DNA of 64,000 bases from JBCCGI01 sp039029355 (GCA_039029355.1 JBCCGI010000040.1:1-64000), one strand, 5' to 3'. Positions 18,164 to 29,309 are shown, counted from the first letter of the stretch. Numbers and translations: made by a program. Notes: a model not told the origin generated them from the letters alone.

Positions 18164-20487
18164 CGGGTCACCACCGGTGCCGCGTCGACGAGCGCGGCCG
18201 AGTCGATGCGCCGCGTCGTGCCCGGCATGCACGGCACGCCCTCGAAGAAGGCGCGCACGCCCGTACGGTAGCTGGCCTTCTGCGGCATGCGGGCGCGGTG
18301 CTCGTCGAGGTAGAGCCCGATCTGGCCGAACGGAATCGCCGGCAGTCCGTCGAGCCCGTCGCGGAAGGAGAGGTCGAGCGCGTCGAGGTCGGCGAAGACC
18401 GACGCGTCGACCGCGCGGTCGGGTTCGAGCGCGGACTTGGCGCGCGCCTCAGGCGCGACGCGCGACCAGATGGTGTGGTCCCCCTGCGCGTTCCCGCAGT
18501 ACACGTTGCCGCGCACCTCGCAGCGCACCGGCCACAGCCGGCCGAAGGCGCCGGCGTCCTCCATCACCGCGCCAAAGAGCGGATAGCGCGAGGCCCAGGG
18601 CTCCGCCTTCCAGCCCCCCGGCCCGACGACCTGCTCGGCACGGCCGACGTAGTCCTCCTTCTTTCCCCGGTAGGGATGCGCGGGGTCGGCGGCGATCGCG
18701 AGCTGCCGCTCGTAGACCGAGCGCGCTCCATGGCCGACGTTGTAGGCGCCGCGGAAGCCACGCACGAAGACGTTGTCGACGACGCGATGCCCCGCGCCGC
18801 CGTTCATGAAGACGCCCTTGCCGGCGGACTTGTAGAAGACGTTCCCCTCGCAGGTCGCGCCCGCCTGCAGGTCGTCGAGGTGGATGCCCGAGCGCTCGAC
18901 CTTGCCCGGGACGTGCATCAGGTGGTGGAAGAAGTTGTGGCGGTACACGACGCCGTAGCCGGTCAGGTCGCCGCCGGCGTAGATCGCCCCGCCGTCGCCC
19001 TCGTCGTAGCCGATGTTGAAGAGCTCGTTGCGCTCGATGCGGTGGTCGTTGCCGCGGACCGTCACGGCCTGGCCGAGCGAGTTGTGCACCAGGTTGTTGC
19101 GGAACGCGTTGCCGACCCCCGAGATCGAGACGCCGACGCGCCGGTGTCCGAAGCGGCGCTGGAAGATGTGGCAGTTCTCCACCGCGTTGCCGCCCGCCTC
19201 GAGCAGGCCCGGGCCGCGGCGGCCGCCCGCCAGCACGACGTGCCGGTCGAGGTCGACCAGGTCGCACCCCAGCACGCGGTCGCCGGCGCCGAGCAGGCGC
19301 ACGCCGCAGGCGGTGCTGTTGCGGAGCGTCGCGCCGCTGAGCGTGTTCCCGCCCCCGCTCTCGAAGCGCACCAGGTCGCCCGAGGCGACGTGCTCGACGA
19401 CGACGTCGGCGACGGTGACGTGCTGGGCCCCGGCGAAGCGCAGGAAGCCGTCCGCCACCGGCAGCGACACCCGCGTGCCTTCGCCGAGCGGAACCGGCGG
19501 GTAGAGATAGAGCCGCGCCGTCGCGCGGTCGTAGTGCCACTCGCCCGGCGCGTCGAGCTCGCAGAGCAGGCCGAAGACCCAGAAGGGCTTCTCGTCGCGC
19601 CACGCCCAGCCGTAGGCGAGCGCCTCGGAGAGGTGGAGCGAGCGCTCCTCGGCGTCCGCCGCGACCAGGTGCTGCGAGCGCTGCAGCCAGTTCGCGTCGA
19701 GGAAGCCGGTCAGCAGGCTGCGCTGCGGGTCGCGCGTGATCTCCGCCTCCCACTGCTCCCAGGTGCCCGCCCGCGGCGGTGTGTCCGGCGCCAGCCCGGC
19801 GCGCGCCCCGCGCGGCCGGTCCACCGCGCCCAGCCAGCCCTCGGGCGCCTCCGGCTCGCGGTAGGGCCCGTGGCCGGCGCGCACGCCGTAGTCCTCCTCC
19901 CCCACGGGGACGGCCGGCGGCGAGACCTCGGGCTCCAGCGCCTCGGGGGCGAGGTGCGCATAGCCGTCGTTCGGATAGCGCGCCGGCAGGTAGGCCACGC
20001 CGTCGACCACCAGGCTCAGCACGAGCTCGGCTTCCAGCCGCGCGCGCAGCGCGGGGTCGTCGATCTCCTGCACCACGATCGCATCGGCCGCCGAGCGCGC
20101 CAGCCGTCCGCGCTCGGCGGCATCCCCGACCGGCGCGAAGCGCGCCGGGTCCAGCGCCAGCGCGCCGTCGAAGACGACCTCCGCACCGGGAGCCGCGCGC
20201 ACGACGATCGGCCGCGCGGCCGTCCCCCGCAGCTCGGGCCCGAGCATCAGCGGCGCGTCGATCGGGTAGCGCCCGCCGGCGAGCAGCACCTCGACCGCCC
20301 GCTGCGTGGACGCCTCCGCGGCGCGCGCGAGCGCCGCGCGCAGGCCGAGCGGGTCGGCACGGGTCCCCGCGCCGTCGTCGCCGGCGCCGGCGGCGACGTG
20401 GAGCCGCAGCGCGGGCGCCGGTGCCTGCGCGGCCTGCGGCGCAAGGAGCGGGAGAAGCAGGGCAAGCGCGGAGACGAGGAAGGTCAC
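18160..20487 (-). CDS. Large secreted right-handed parallel beta-helix protein (polysaccharide-lyase-like)
   Basis: 775 aa from GTG at 20487. A signal peptide (MTFLVSALALLLPLLAPQAAQA) is followed by a segment resembling the start of PL/NosD-like beta-helix enzymes (LRLHVAAGAGDDGAGTRADP...IVVRAAPGAEVVFDGALAL). A ~200-residue insert with aromatic/acidic residues comes next, and then long beta-helix coils (LRNSTACGVRLLGAGDRVLG; GVSISGVGNAFRNNLVHNSL; RIERNELFNIGYDEGDGGAI; YRHNFFHHLMHVPGKVERSGI). His/Arg/Asp-rich coil positions could form an active site, but I cannot pin a lyase family. It is convergent with the CNNM gene and its stop overlaps that gene's stop. Confidence 0.82.
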   Translation of the reverse strand: MTFLVSALALLLPLLAPQAAQAPAPALRLHVAAGAGDDGAGTRADPLGLRAALARAAEASTQRAVEVLLAGGRYPIDAPLMLGPELRGTAARPIVVRAAPGAEVVFDGALALDPARFAPVGDAAERGRLARSAADAIVVQEIDDPALRARLEAELVLSLVVDGVAYLPARYPNDGYAHLAPEALEPEVSPPAVPVGEEDYGVRAGHGPYREPEAPEGWLGAVDRPRGARAGLAPDTPPRAGTWEQWEAEITRDPQRSLLTGFLDANWLQRSQHLVAADAEERSLHLSEALAYGWAWRDEKPFWVFGLLCELDAPGEWHYDRATARLYLYPPVPLGEGTRVSLPVADGFLRFAGAQHVTVADVVVEHVASGDLVRFESGGGNTLSGATLRNSTACGVRLLGAGDRVLGCDLVDLDRHVVLAGGRRGPGLLEAGGNAVENCHIFQRRFGHRRVGVSISGVGNAFRNNLVHNSLGQAVTVRGNDHRIERNELFNIGYDEGDGGAIYAGGDLTGYGVVYRHNFFHHLMHVPGKVERSGIHLDDLQAGATCEGNVFYKSAGKGVFMNGGAGHRVVDNVFVRGFRGAYNVGHGARSVYERQLAIAADPAHPYRGKKEDYVGRAEQVVGPGGWKAEPWASRYPLFGAVMEDAGAFGRLWPVRCEVRGNVYCGNAQGDHTIWSRVAPEARAKSALEPDRAVDASVFADLDALDLSFRDGLDGLPAIPFGQIGLYLDEHRARMPQKASYRTGVRAFFEGVPCMPGTTRRIDSAALVDAAPVVTR

Positions 20488-20705
20488 GCCGCCAGACTAG
20501 GGAGATCAACGAGAATGGGAAAAGACGACCGCTCGGTTCCGCGCTACCCCCCCGCGGATCTTGTGGTCGGCGCGAAGGCGATTCCCGCACGGGCGCGCCG
20601 CTCCCCGATCCGGGACGCGCGGGCAGCGGCGACGGCGGGCTCCTGAAGGCGCCCACGCGTCCGACCGAAGACCGGAGGGTCACCTTCACCCCACGCCCCT
20701 TCCCC

Positions 20706-21275
20706 ATGTACGGACTCGTCAACATCGCCATCCGCGACCTGATCCTCGGCCAGCACGGCGAGGAGACCTGGGATCGCATCCGCGAGCGCGCCGGCGTGCG
20801 CTCCACGACCTTCGTCGCCATGGAGACCTACCCCGACGAGGTCACCTACGGCCTGGTCGCGGCGGCCTCGGAGGAGCTCGGCGCCCCGCAGGAGGCGCTG
20901 CTCGAGGCCTTCGGCGAGTACTGGATGACCTTCACCGCCGAGGAGGGCTACGGGGACACGCTCGAGTTCGCAGGCTCGACGCTCGACGAGTTCCTCGCCC
21001 ACCTCGACGACATGCACGCGCGCGTCGCGCTGACCTTCCCCGACCTCTGCCCGCCCAGCTTCGAGGCCGAGTACGCGCCCGACGGACGGCTGGCGGTCCG
21101 CTACCGCTCGGACCGCCCGGGCCTGGCCCCGATGGTGGTCGGGCTGCTCCACGGTCTCGCGCGGCGCTTCGACAAGCACATCGACATCGAGCGCGTCCCG
21201 AGCCAGGTCGAGGTCGGCGCCGATGAGACCTTCCTGCTGCGCATCTCGGACGCCAGCGGAGCACAGGCGGCCTAG
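20706..21275 (+). CDS. H-NOX heme nitric-oxide/oxygen sensor protein
   Basis: 189 aa, the normal stand-alone H-NOX length. It starts MYGLVNIAIRDLIL, the family N-terminus. The proximal heme ligand is H104 (DDMHARVALTFPDL) and the propionate-binding YxSxR motif is Y133-S135-R137 (VRYRSDRP). The distal pocket is not Tyr-rich by eye, which would favour NO over O2, but this is inference. Bacterial H-NOX proteins bind NO via ferrous heme and control a partner kinase or cyclase. The partner histidine kinase begins 6 bp downstream, so the pair is one operon. Confidence 0.93.
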   Translation: MYGLVNIAIRDLILGQHGEETWDRIRERAGVRSTTFVAMETYPDEVTYGLVAAASEELGAPQEALLEAFGEYWMTFTAEEGYGDTLEFAGSTLDEFLAHLDDMHARVALTFPDLCPPSFEAEYAPDGRLAVRYRSDRPGLAPMVVGLLHGLARRFDKHIDIERVPSQVEVGADETFLLRISDASGAQAA

Positions 21276-21281
21276 GCCGCG

Positions 21282-23198
21282 ATGCTCGCGCTGGCCACAG
21301 CCGAGTTCGATCGGCTGTTCCCCTTCCATATCCGGTTCGATCGGACCGGGCGGCTGATCAGCGTCGGCTCCAGCCTGCAGCGTGTCTCCACGGAGGCGCG
21401 CGAGGCGGAGCAGCTGACCCAGCTCGTCGCCCTGCGCCGCCCCCGCCGTGCATCCACGTTCGAGCTGCTCAGCGGACGCATCTCGGGCCGCGTGGTGCAC
21501 CTGGAGGTGTGCGACTCGGCGCTGCTCCTGCGGGGCGAGGTGATCGACCTGGGCGAGGATGCGAGCCTCTGCTTCGTCGGCAGCCCGTGGATCGAGGACG
21601 CCGAGGCGATGCGCAGCTCCGGCCTGGTGGCGGCCGATTTCTCGCGCCACGACCCGACCAACGACCTCTTGATCCTCCTGGGCACGGCGCGCAAGTCGCT
21701 GGAGCAAGCGCGTCGGCTCGGACGCGAGCTCGAGGAGCGCCAGGAGCACCTCGAGGAGGCGCGCCGCGACGCCGAGGAGGCCAACCGCGCCAAGAGCGAC
21801 TTCCTCGCGATCCTCAGCCACGAGATCCGCACGCCGATGAACGGCCTCGGGAGCATGGTCGACCTCCTGCGCGACACGCCCCTGACCGAGGAGCAGCGCG
21901 GGTTCACCGACGTCATCCTGTCGTGCTCCGAGGCGCTCTCGTGCCTGCTGAACGACATCCTGGACGTCTCCAAGGTCGAGGCCGGCCGGCTCGACCTGGA
22001 GTCGATCGAGTTCTCGCCGGGCGAGCTCGTCGCCGAGGTCGCAGCGCTCTACCGCACGACCGCGGAGGAGCGCTCGGTCGAGCTGGAGGCCTGGATCCCC
22101 CCCGACGTCCCGGCGCGCGTCCTGGGCGATCCGACGCGCGTGCGCCAGGTGCTCTCGAACCTGGTCGGCAACGCGGTCAAGTTCACCGCCTCGGGCGAGA
22201 TCGTGCTCGCCGTCCGCGACGTGGCCGAGGGCGACGGCGAGGTCGAGCTCGACTTCGCCGTGTACGACACCGGTCCGGGCGTGCCGGAGGAGGCCCGCGC
22301 GCGCATCTTCGAGCCCTTCTGCCAGGCCGACAGCACCACCACGCGCCGCCACGGCGGGACCGGCCTCGGGCTGACGATCTGCCGCCTCCTGGCGGACCGC
22401 ATGCGGGGCCGGATCGCGCTCGAGCACGCGTCGCCGGAGGGGAGCACCTTCACGCTGCGGCTGCCCTTCGCGCACGCCGAGGGGCACACACCCCGCCCGC
22501 GGCCCGGCGTCGAGCGCGCCGGGGCCGGATCGGTGTCGCTGCGCCGCGCGCTCGCGGACCTCGGGCTGCCCGAGGTCGAGGCGGGCGGCGACGTGCTGGT
22601 CGCCGCGGCGGACGGCGACGCGAGCGCGGTCGAGGCACGCGCCGCCGGGCGACCGGTGTTGATCGACGGCGCCCGCGAGCGCACCCCGAAGGCCTGGAGC
22701 CAGGTCACGGGCCCGGGCCTGGCCCCGTGGGTGCGCGCGTTGGCGGCCGCGCTCCCGCGTACGACGACCGCCCGCCGCCGGCGCGACGAGACGTTCCCGC
22801 GCTGGGAGGGCGTGCGGGTGCTGGTCGCCGAGGACGTGCCGACCAACCGGCGCGTCGCGGAGTCGCTCCTGCGTCGACTCGGGATCGTCCCGGTCTTCGC
22901 GCACGACGGCGCGGAGGCGCTCCGCGCGCTCGAGCGCGAGCCGTTCCACGTCGTGCTGCTCGACATCGAGATGCCCGAGCTCGACGGCTACGAGGTCGCG
23001 CGCCGCTGGCGCCTGCAGGAGAAGACCCGCGACGGGCGGACGCCGCTGCTCGCGCTCACCGCCCACGCGCTGAGCGAGTCGCGCCAGCGCGCAATCGAGG
23101 CCGGCATGGACGAGGTGCTGACCAAGCCGATCCGCCTGCGTCCGCTGGCGGAGGCCCTGGAGCGCTGGCTGCCGGCACCGCGGGCCCGCTCGGCCTGA
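21282..23198 (+). CDS. HNOBA-domain hybrid histidine kinase, H-NOX partner
   Basis: 638 aa. Residues 1-~120 form an H-NOX-associated (HNOBA) sensor domain (FPFHIRFDRTGRLISVGSSLQR). A coiled coil (~145-170) leads into the HisKA domain with phospho-acceptor H180 (ILSHEIRTPMNG) and an HATPase domain with N-box NAVKFT, G1 DTGPGVPEE and G2 GGTGLGLTIC. After a ~90-residue degenerate linker comes a receiver domain with D561 (VVLLDIEMPELDGYEV), an acidic pocket (VLVAEDVPTNRRV) and the conserved K in LTKPIR. No transmembrane segment, so it is cytosolic. NO-loaded H-NOX probably alters its autophosphorylation; no output regulator is encoded nearby. Confidence 0.92.
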   Translation: MLALATAEFDRLFPFHIRFDRTGRLISVGSSLQRVSTEAREAEQLTQLVALRRPRRASTFELLSGRISGRVVHLEVCDSALLLRGEVIDLGEDASLCFVGSPWIEDAEAMRSSGLVAADFSRHDPTNDLLILLGTARKSLEQARRLGRELEERQEHLEEARRDAEEANRAKSDFLAILSHEIRTPMNGLGSMVDLLRDTPLTEEQRGFTDVILSCSEALSCLLNDILDVSKVEAGRLDLESIEFSPGELVAEVAALYRTTAEERSVELEAWIPPDVPARVLGDPTRVRQVLSNLVGNAVKFTASGEIVLAVRDVAEGDGEVELDFAVYDTGPGVPEEARARIFEPFCQADSTTTRRHGGTGLGLTICRLLADRMRGRIALEHASPEGSTFTLRLPFAHAEGHTPRPRPGVERAGAGSVSLRRALADLGLPEVEAGGDVLVAAADGDASAVEARAAGRPVLIDGARERTPKAWSQVTGPGLAPWVRALAAALPRTTTARRRRDETFPRWEGVRVLVAEDVPTNRRVAESLLRRLGIVPVFAHDGAEALRALEREPFHVVLLDIEMPELDGYEVARRWRLQEKTRDGRTPLLALTAHALSESRQRAIEAGMDEVLTKPIRLRPLAEALERWLPAPRARSA

Positions 23199-23222
23199 GC
23201 TCGGCGACGAGGCCGCGCGGCG

Positions 23223-23963
23223 TCAGCCGGCCGCCGCGAAGCCGCCGTCGTAGAAGAACTCTCCCAGCCCGGTCGTGAAGAGCAGCCAGCCGTACAGCGT
23301 GTGCTCCAGCGCGACCGGCCACACCGAGCGGGTACGGGCATAGGTCACGCCGAACAGCACGCCCCCCAGCGCGGAGAGCACGACCGAGATCCAGCTCCCA
23401 AAGAGCACGTGAGCGAGCCCGAACACGCAGGCCGAGGCCGCGATGCACGTGGCGCGGCGGCCGAAGAGCCCGCCGTAGCGCGAGAAGAAGAAGCCGCGGA
23501 AGAGCAGCTCCTGGGGGAGCACCGAAAGGACGGGGTAGATCGCCATCACCCGCAGCCAGCTGGCCGGATGCTCGCGCGGCAGCAGGAAGAAGAGCTCGGG
23601 CCAAAGGAGTCGGGTGAGCCCGGCCAGAGTCAGCGCCGAGACCGCGAAAAGCACCAGGATGCGCCTCGGCTCGCCCGGCGTACGGCGGAGGGCCAGCAGC
23701 TCTCCGAGCTCGCGGCGGTGCAGCGCGTAGTACGGCGTCAGGAGCAGCGCCGAGGCCACCACGAGCGTCGGGAGGACCGCGAGCTCGACCCCGCGCGAGC
23801 GCGCGAAGAGCACCAGCAGCGGGAGGCCGACGAAGAGCGCCAGGAGCTCGGCCGTCAGGTATCTCCGCCGGCGCGGCGCTAGCTGGCCCAGCTCGCCCCA
23901 GATCCTCGGCTCCGGGCGGTCGCCGGTCCGGGGTAAGCTGTGTCTGTGGTCGAGCAGGCGCAC
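23223..23963 (-). CDS. CPBP family intramembrane metalloprotease
   Basis: 246 aa, six or seven hydrophobic segments. The CPBP/Abi motifs are PQELLFRGFFFSRYGG (motif 1, with Gln where most members have the first Glu), FGLAHVLFG (motif 2 His) and WPVALEHTLYGW (motif 3 His). The PQE variant is, as I recall, present in a recognised subset of the family, so activity is still plausible. CPBP enzymes are Rce1-related membrane glutamic/metalloproteases acting on lipid-modified or membrane peptides; the substrate here is unknown. It is divergent from the serine hydrolase at 24035 across 71 bp. Confidence 0.85.
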   Translation of the reverse strand: MRLLDHRHSLPRTGDRPEPRIWGELGQLAPRRRRYLTAELLALFVGLPLLVLFARSRGVELAVLPTLVVASALLLTPYYALHRRELGELLALRRTPGEPRRILVLFAVSALTLAGLTRLLWPELFFLLPREHPASWLRVMAIYPVLSVLPQELLFRGFFFSRYGGLFGRRATCIAASACVFGLAHVLFGSWISVVLSALGGVLFGVTYARTRSVWPVALEHTLYGWLLFTTGLGEFFYDGGFAAAG

Positions 23964-24034
23964 CGCACGGCCTATCGTATCCCTCCGGTCGCGGCGTCGG
24001 GACGCGGCCTACCGCACAAGCGCGAGGCGACCCC

Positions 24035-25435
<1,401 letters not shown>

Positions 25436-25444
25436 ACGAAAAAC

Positions 25445-25474
25445 GCGGGGGGGCGTCGCTGGGCGCCCCCCCGC
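25445..25474 (+). terminator. Hairpin after the serine hydrolase gene
   Basis: A perfect 11-bp stem, GCGGGGGGGCG paired with CGCCCCCCCGC, around an 8-nt loop. It begins 10 bp after the stop codon. Confidence 0.7.
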
Positions 25475-25482
25475 TCCCCGAC

Positions 25483-25503
25483 CGGCCCGGACTGCCCGGG
25501 CCG
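25483..25503 (-). terminator. Hairpin after the di-heme propeller gene
   Basis: CGGCCCGG (25483-25490), loop ACTGC, complement at 25496-25503; 18 bp beyond the minus-strand stop at 25521. Together with the preceding hairpin it insulates two convergent genes. Confidence 0.55.
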
Positions 25504-25520
25504 AACACGTCCTTGCTCGC

Positions 25521-28500
25521 CTAGAAGACGAACGGCTGCACACGCAGCGCGGGCGGCGTCATCGGCTGCTGCCAGAAGCGCGGGCTGAAGCCCGCGAAGA
25601 CCGTGGGCAGGATGGACTCGAAAGCGCCGAGCATCACCACGCGCATGTTCGTGCCGGCGGTGATGCCGGAGGTCGTAAAGCTCAGCGTCGCCACGCCGTT
25701 TCCGTCGGTCGGGTCCGACACCAGGAACGGCCCGTCGATCTTGTCGTTCGGGTTGCCGAACGTGAAAACCGGGGTCGCCGCGACGGTGAGGACGGACTCC
25801 ACCCGCGTCGGCGCGACCGGCGTGATCGAGGCCAACGGAACCGGTGTGAACTCGCCGGGCGAGGTCTCCTCGAGCAGCTGCAGGATCAGGCTCTTCTGGT
25901 TCGAGAGCGTACCGGCCGGGGTCGTCCCCCCCGGCGTCGTCGTGGCGCCATCCCAGACGTCGTCCAGGTCGACCGTCACGGTGGTCGCGTTCCCGGAGTG
26001 GGAGACGGTGAACGCGCCAACCACGCTGGCCGCGATGCCCGTGCCGACGACCGCCGGACGCGACTGTACGCTCGCGGTCGGCGAGCCCGAGGGCAGCGTC
26101 ACCGTGTTGGTGTTGCCGGCCTCGTCGCGCAGCTGAAGCTCGATCCGATACAGGTCGTCGCGGAAGGCGAAGCCGTCGATCGAGGGCAGGAGCCCTTGGG
26201 CGACGACCGTGTCGAAGGTGCGCCGCCCGGGGCGGCGCTGCAGCGGACCGAAGTTCCCGAAGGTGCCCGCGACGGGGTCGAAGCGCAGCACCTGGATGTC
26301 GTAGGTCACCGGCTCCGAGAAGGTGACGAAGAACTTCGCGATGCGCCCGGTCGCGTGGTCGAAGATCTCCGCCTGCGAGCCGAGCGTCGGCAGCGCCGAG
26401 TCGCTCGCCAGCGGGTTCCCGTTGAAGATGTTCGGGTCGAGCGGCGGCGAGTGCGTCGTGAACGTCTCGTAGCCGTCGGAGAGCATGTCCCCGTCGGAGT
26501 CGGGGTTGTTCGGCTCGGTCCCCAGGCCGCCCTCGGTCGCGTTCGACAGCCCGTCGTCGTCGGGGTCGACCGCGAAGCGGAAGGCGTTGCCCGGCGGCAG
26601 CCCGACGAACAACAGGTCGAAGATGCCGGCGGCACCCAGCACCTGCAGGTCGCTGAACGTGAAGCTCGCCGCCGCGACCTCGGTGAAGCGGAAGCGATCC
26701 ACGTCGGGGTCGTAGAAGAGTCCCACCGAGCTCGGTCCGCCGTTGATCACGCCGACGGCGGCCAGGTCGATCCAGCCCTTGGCGGCCTGCGTGGTCATCT
26801 CGGCCACCTGCGCGACGACGTCGGGGTCGTCGAGCTGCACCGCGAAGTGCGCGCGCGGCGCGATGCCCTGGTCGAACTGTGCCACGAAGGACGCCGCGTC
26901 CGCCCGGAACTGGTTCTGCTGCGCGCCGGTCTGCGTGAAGAACACCGCCGGGCTCAGAAGGTCGAGCACGTCGAGGTCCTGGCCGTCCTGCGCGATGCCG
27001 AAGCCGCCGCGCGGGCGGTCGACCTGCACCCCGCCGAGGTTGCCGGTCACGATCGGCTGGAAGATCTTGTGGTGGAGCTGGCGCAGGTGCGTCGTCTCCA
27101 GGTTTGCGTTGCTCGGGATGGCCGACAGCACGTCGGGCGTGATCAGCCCGTTGGTGCCGGACTCGGCGCTGTGGCAGTCCACGCAGCGGCTGGTCGGCGA
27201 GAAGCCGCTGAGCGCGTCGGGCTCGTTGTGGAACAGGATCTGGCCGTGGGTCGCCGAGCCGGTGATCTGGCTCCCGCCCGGCGGGGTGAAGACCGCGACG
27301 GCGCGCGCGTCGTCGATCCGCCGGTCGAGGTTCTGGCGCGGGTTGGCCGGCGCCTGCAGCGAGAACACGAAGGCCTCGAAGTCCGCCAGGTCGTCCGCGG
27401 CCAGCGGCGTTCCGCCGAGGATGCCGAAGAAGCCCGCGTTGAAGTCCGACAGCGTGCGCTCACCGCGCCAGTGGTACGGGAAGGTGTCCTCGATGCTGAG
27501 GAGCGACTGGGTCACCATCAGGTCCTTGCGGTCGAACGGCGGGTCGCTGAGCTCCCATCCCAGGGCGTCCGCCCCGCCGCGCGGGTGGCAGGTGTTGCAG
27601 CTCACCTTGCCCGGGACGTTGTTGAACGCGTCGTTGGAGTTGTCGGCGTCGTACCATAGCTCGCGCCCCGCCTTCACGGCGGCGGGCTGCGGGTCAGCGC
27701 CGAGGTCGAACTGCGCCGGCGTGCCGATCGACGTGGCGCTCGGGTCCAGCAGCGTCTGGCGGTCGAACCGCAGCAGGCGGTTGGTGCCCCAGGCGTAGAC
27801 GAAGAGCCAACGCTCGTCGGGCGAGACGGCCAGGCTGCGCGGGATCGAGCCCTCGGGCAGGCCGAGGCTGCGCTGCGTCACTCCGGAGGAGTCCAGGTGC
27901 CGCACGACGTCGCCGGTCGAGCCCGCGACGAAGCCGTTGCCGTCGCCGTCGAAGGCGAGCCCGAAGGGGAACGAGGCGGGCTTGTCGGCCGCCGCGGGGA
28001 CCGCGGACGGCGCCGCGCCGTCGAGCGAGCGCGGCTGCATCACGGGCATGCCCGGGGCGGTGTCGTCGATCACGACGACGTGGTTCTCGGCGAAGCGGCC
28101 GCGGTGCGCGGGCTCGGAGGTCTGGGCGGCGTTGAAGAGGTCGACGCCGGCCATCCAGTACTCGCCGGTAGACGGGTTGCGCCCGTGGGCCGTCAGGAGC
28201 GTGCTGACGCCGTCGAGCCAATCCTCGACCAGACCGCCCTCGGTGATGCGGAACAGGTCGTCATCGGGCAGGTCGTTCATCACGACCGCCGAGCCGTCGC
28301 CGGTCCCGTCGATCAGGAAGGTCGTCCGGTTGCCCGAGAGCAGCGGCGCGACGTAGACGAAGTTCTCGACGTCGCCGTCGTTCACGTCGATGCTCAGGAA
28401 CGTCGGGCGGACCGAGTCGATGAAGTGGTTGCGGACCGACGTCGAATCAAAGGACCCCAGCTCGAGCTGTACGACGACGCCGCCGCTCTGCGGTCCGGTG

Positions 28501-29021
28501 GCCTCGAACACGTCGAACGAGCCGCCACAGGAGATGAACGCGAGGTCGCGCTCGGGGTCGATCACGATGTCCATCGGCTCCGAAGGAAGCCCGACGTATG
28601 CCACGATCTCGCCGGTGCCCCGGTCCTGCTTGACGACGCCGTGCGTGCCGCCGCCGACCACGATGGCGAACTCGCGGCCGCCCGTGTCGGTCCAGAGCGC
28701 GAGCGCGCTCGGGTTGTTGAGCGTGCGGTGCTGCAGCAGCGGAGCGATCGGCGCGCCGGGGTCGGTCGCGTCCCAGTCGTAGGCGACGAGCGTGCTCCCG
28801 TGCGTGTTCACCGCCCACAGCGTGCCGGCGTCGTCGAACTCCATCCCGCGGATGGTCTCGACGTTGAAGTTGGTGGTGCTGCGGCGGGTGTCGGTGACGG
28901 TGATGTAGTCCTTGATCGCCAGGTCCTGGTCCTGCTCGGCGGACGCGGCGGCGGCGGCCATCGCGCCCAGCGCCAGGCCGGCGGCAAGCGGGTAACGGAA
29001 TCGGTAGGCGTGGATCCTCAT
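25521..29021 (-). CDS. Secreted beta-propeller/di-heme cytochrome protein with calcium-binding repeats
   Basis: 1166 aa from ATG at 29021 (GGAGG 5 nt upstream) with a signal peptide (PLAAGLALGAMAAAAASA). Residues ~30-450 read as an NHL/YVTN-like propeller (VNTHGSTLVAYDWD; PSALALWTDTGGREFAIVVGG; SIPRSLAVSPDERWLFVYAWG). Two c-type heme sites follow: CNTCH at 475-479 and CVDCH at 613-617, in a di-heme peroxidase/cytochrome-like section with candidate axial ligands further on (LHHKIF). Around residue 830 there is a DPDDDGLSNATEGGLGTEPN / DSDGDMLSDGYE calcium-binding repeat pair, then a ~300-residue beta-rich tail. Probably an extracytoplasmic redox protein; the electron partner is unknown. Confidence 0.85.
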   Translation of the reverse strand: MRIHAYRFRYPLAAGLALGAMAAAAASAEQDQDLAIKDYITVTDTRRSTTNFNVETIRGMEFDDAGTLWAVNTHGSTLVAYDWDATDPGAPIAPLLQHRTLNNPSALALWTDTGGREFAIVVGGGTHGVVKQDRGTGEIVAYVGLPSEPMDIVIDPERDLAFISCGGSFDVFEATGPQSGGVVVQLELGSFDSTSVRNHFIDSVRPTFLSIDVNDGDVENFVYVAPLLSGNRTTFLIDGTGDGSAVVMNDLPDDDLFRITEGGLVEDWLDGVSTLLTAHGRNPSTGEYWMAGVDLFNAAQTSEPAHRGRFAENHVVVIDDTAPGMPVMQPRSLDGAAPSAVPAAADKPASFPFGLAFDGDGNGFVAGSTGDVVRHLDSSGVTQRSLGLPEGSIPRSLAVSPDERWLFVYAWGTNRLLRFDRQTLLDPSATSIGTPAQFDLGADPQPAAVKAGRELWYDADNSNDAFNNVPGKVSCNTCHPRGGADALGWELSDPPFDRKDLMVTQSLLSIEDTFPYHWRGERTLSDFNAGFFGILGGTPLAADDLADFEAFVFSLQAPANPRQNLDRRIDDARAVAVFTPPGGSQITGSATHGQILFHNEPDALSGFSPTSRCVDCHSAESGTNGLITPDVLSAIPSNANLETTHLRQLHHKIFQPIVTGNLGGVQVDRPRGGFGIAQDGQDLDVLDLLSPAVFFTQTGAQQNQFRADAASFVAQFDQGIAPRAHFAVQLDDPDVVAQVAEMTTQAAKGWIDLAAVGVINGGPSSVGLFYDPDVDRFRFTEVAAASFTFSDLQVLGAAGIFDLLFVGLPPGNAFRFAVDPDDDGLSNATEGGLGTEPNNPDSDGDMLSDGYETFTTHSPPLDPNIFNGNPLASDSALPTLGSQAEIFDHATGRIAKFFVTFSEPVTYDIQVLRFDPVAGTFGNFGPLQRRPGRRTFDTVVAQGLLPSIDGFAFRDDLYRIELQLRDEAGNTNTVTLPSGSPTASVQSRPAVVGTGIAASVVGAFTVSHSGNATTVTVDLDDVWDGATTTPGGTTPAGTLSNQKSLILQLLEETSPGEFTPVPLASITPVAPTRVESVLTVAATPVFTFGNPNDKIDGPFLVSDPTDGNGVATLSFTTSGITAGTNMRVVMLGAFESILPTVFAGFSPRFWQQPMTPPALRVQPFVF

Positions 29022-29309
29022 GATTACCTCCGGTGAAAGGAACGATGTCCTCACCGAGCGCCGCGCGCGGCACCGGAAGGACAGCCTGCTTCCGTCCCGC
29101 ACCGCCACGCGGTTGCGCCCACGGCGACAATTCCGGGCCTGTGAGTGCGCTCACCGCGCGCCGTGAGAGAATTGCGCTTTCTTCGCAACTCGGTCGCTCC
29201 TACCGGTGGAGACGTGGGGTCCGAGCCGCGCGACGCGGCGCTCGAACGCTTCTACCCACCGAGCGACGGCCGGCGTGCCCCGCTCTCCCCCTCGAGCCCC
29301 TCCTACAAC

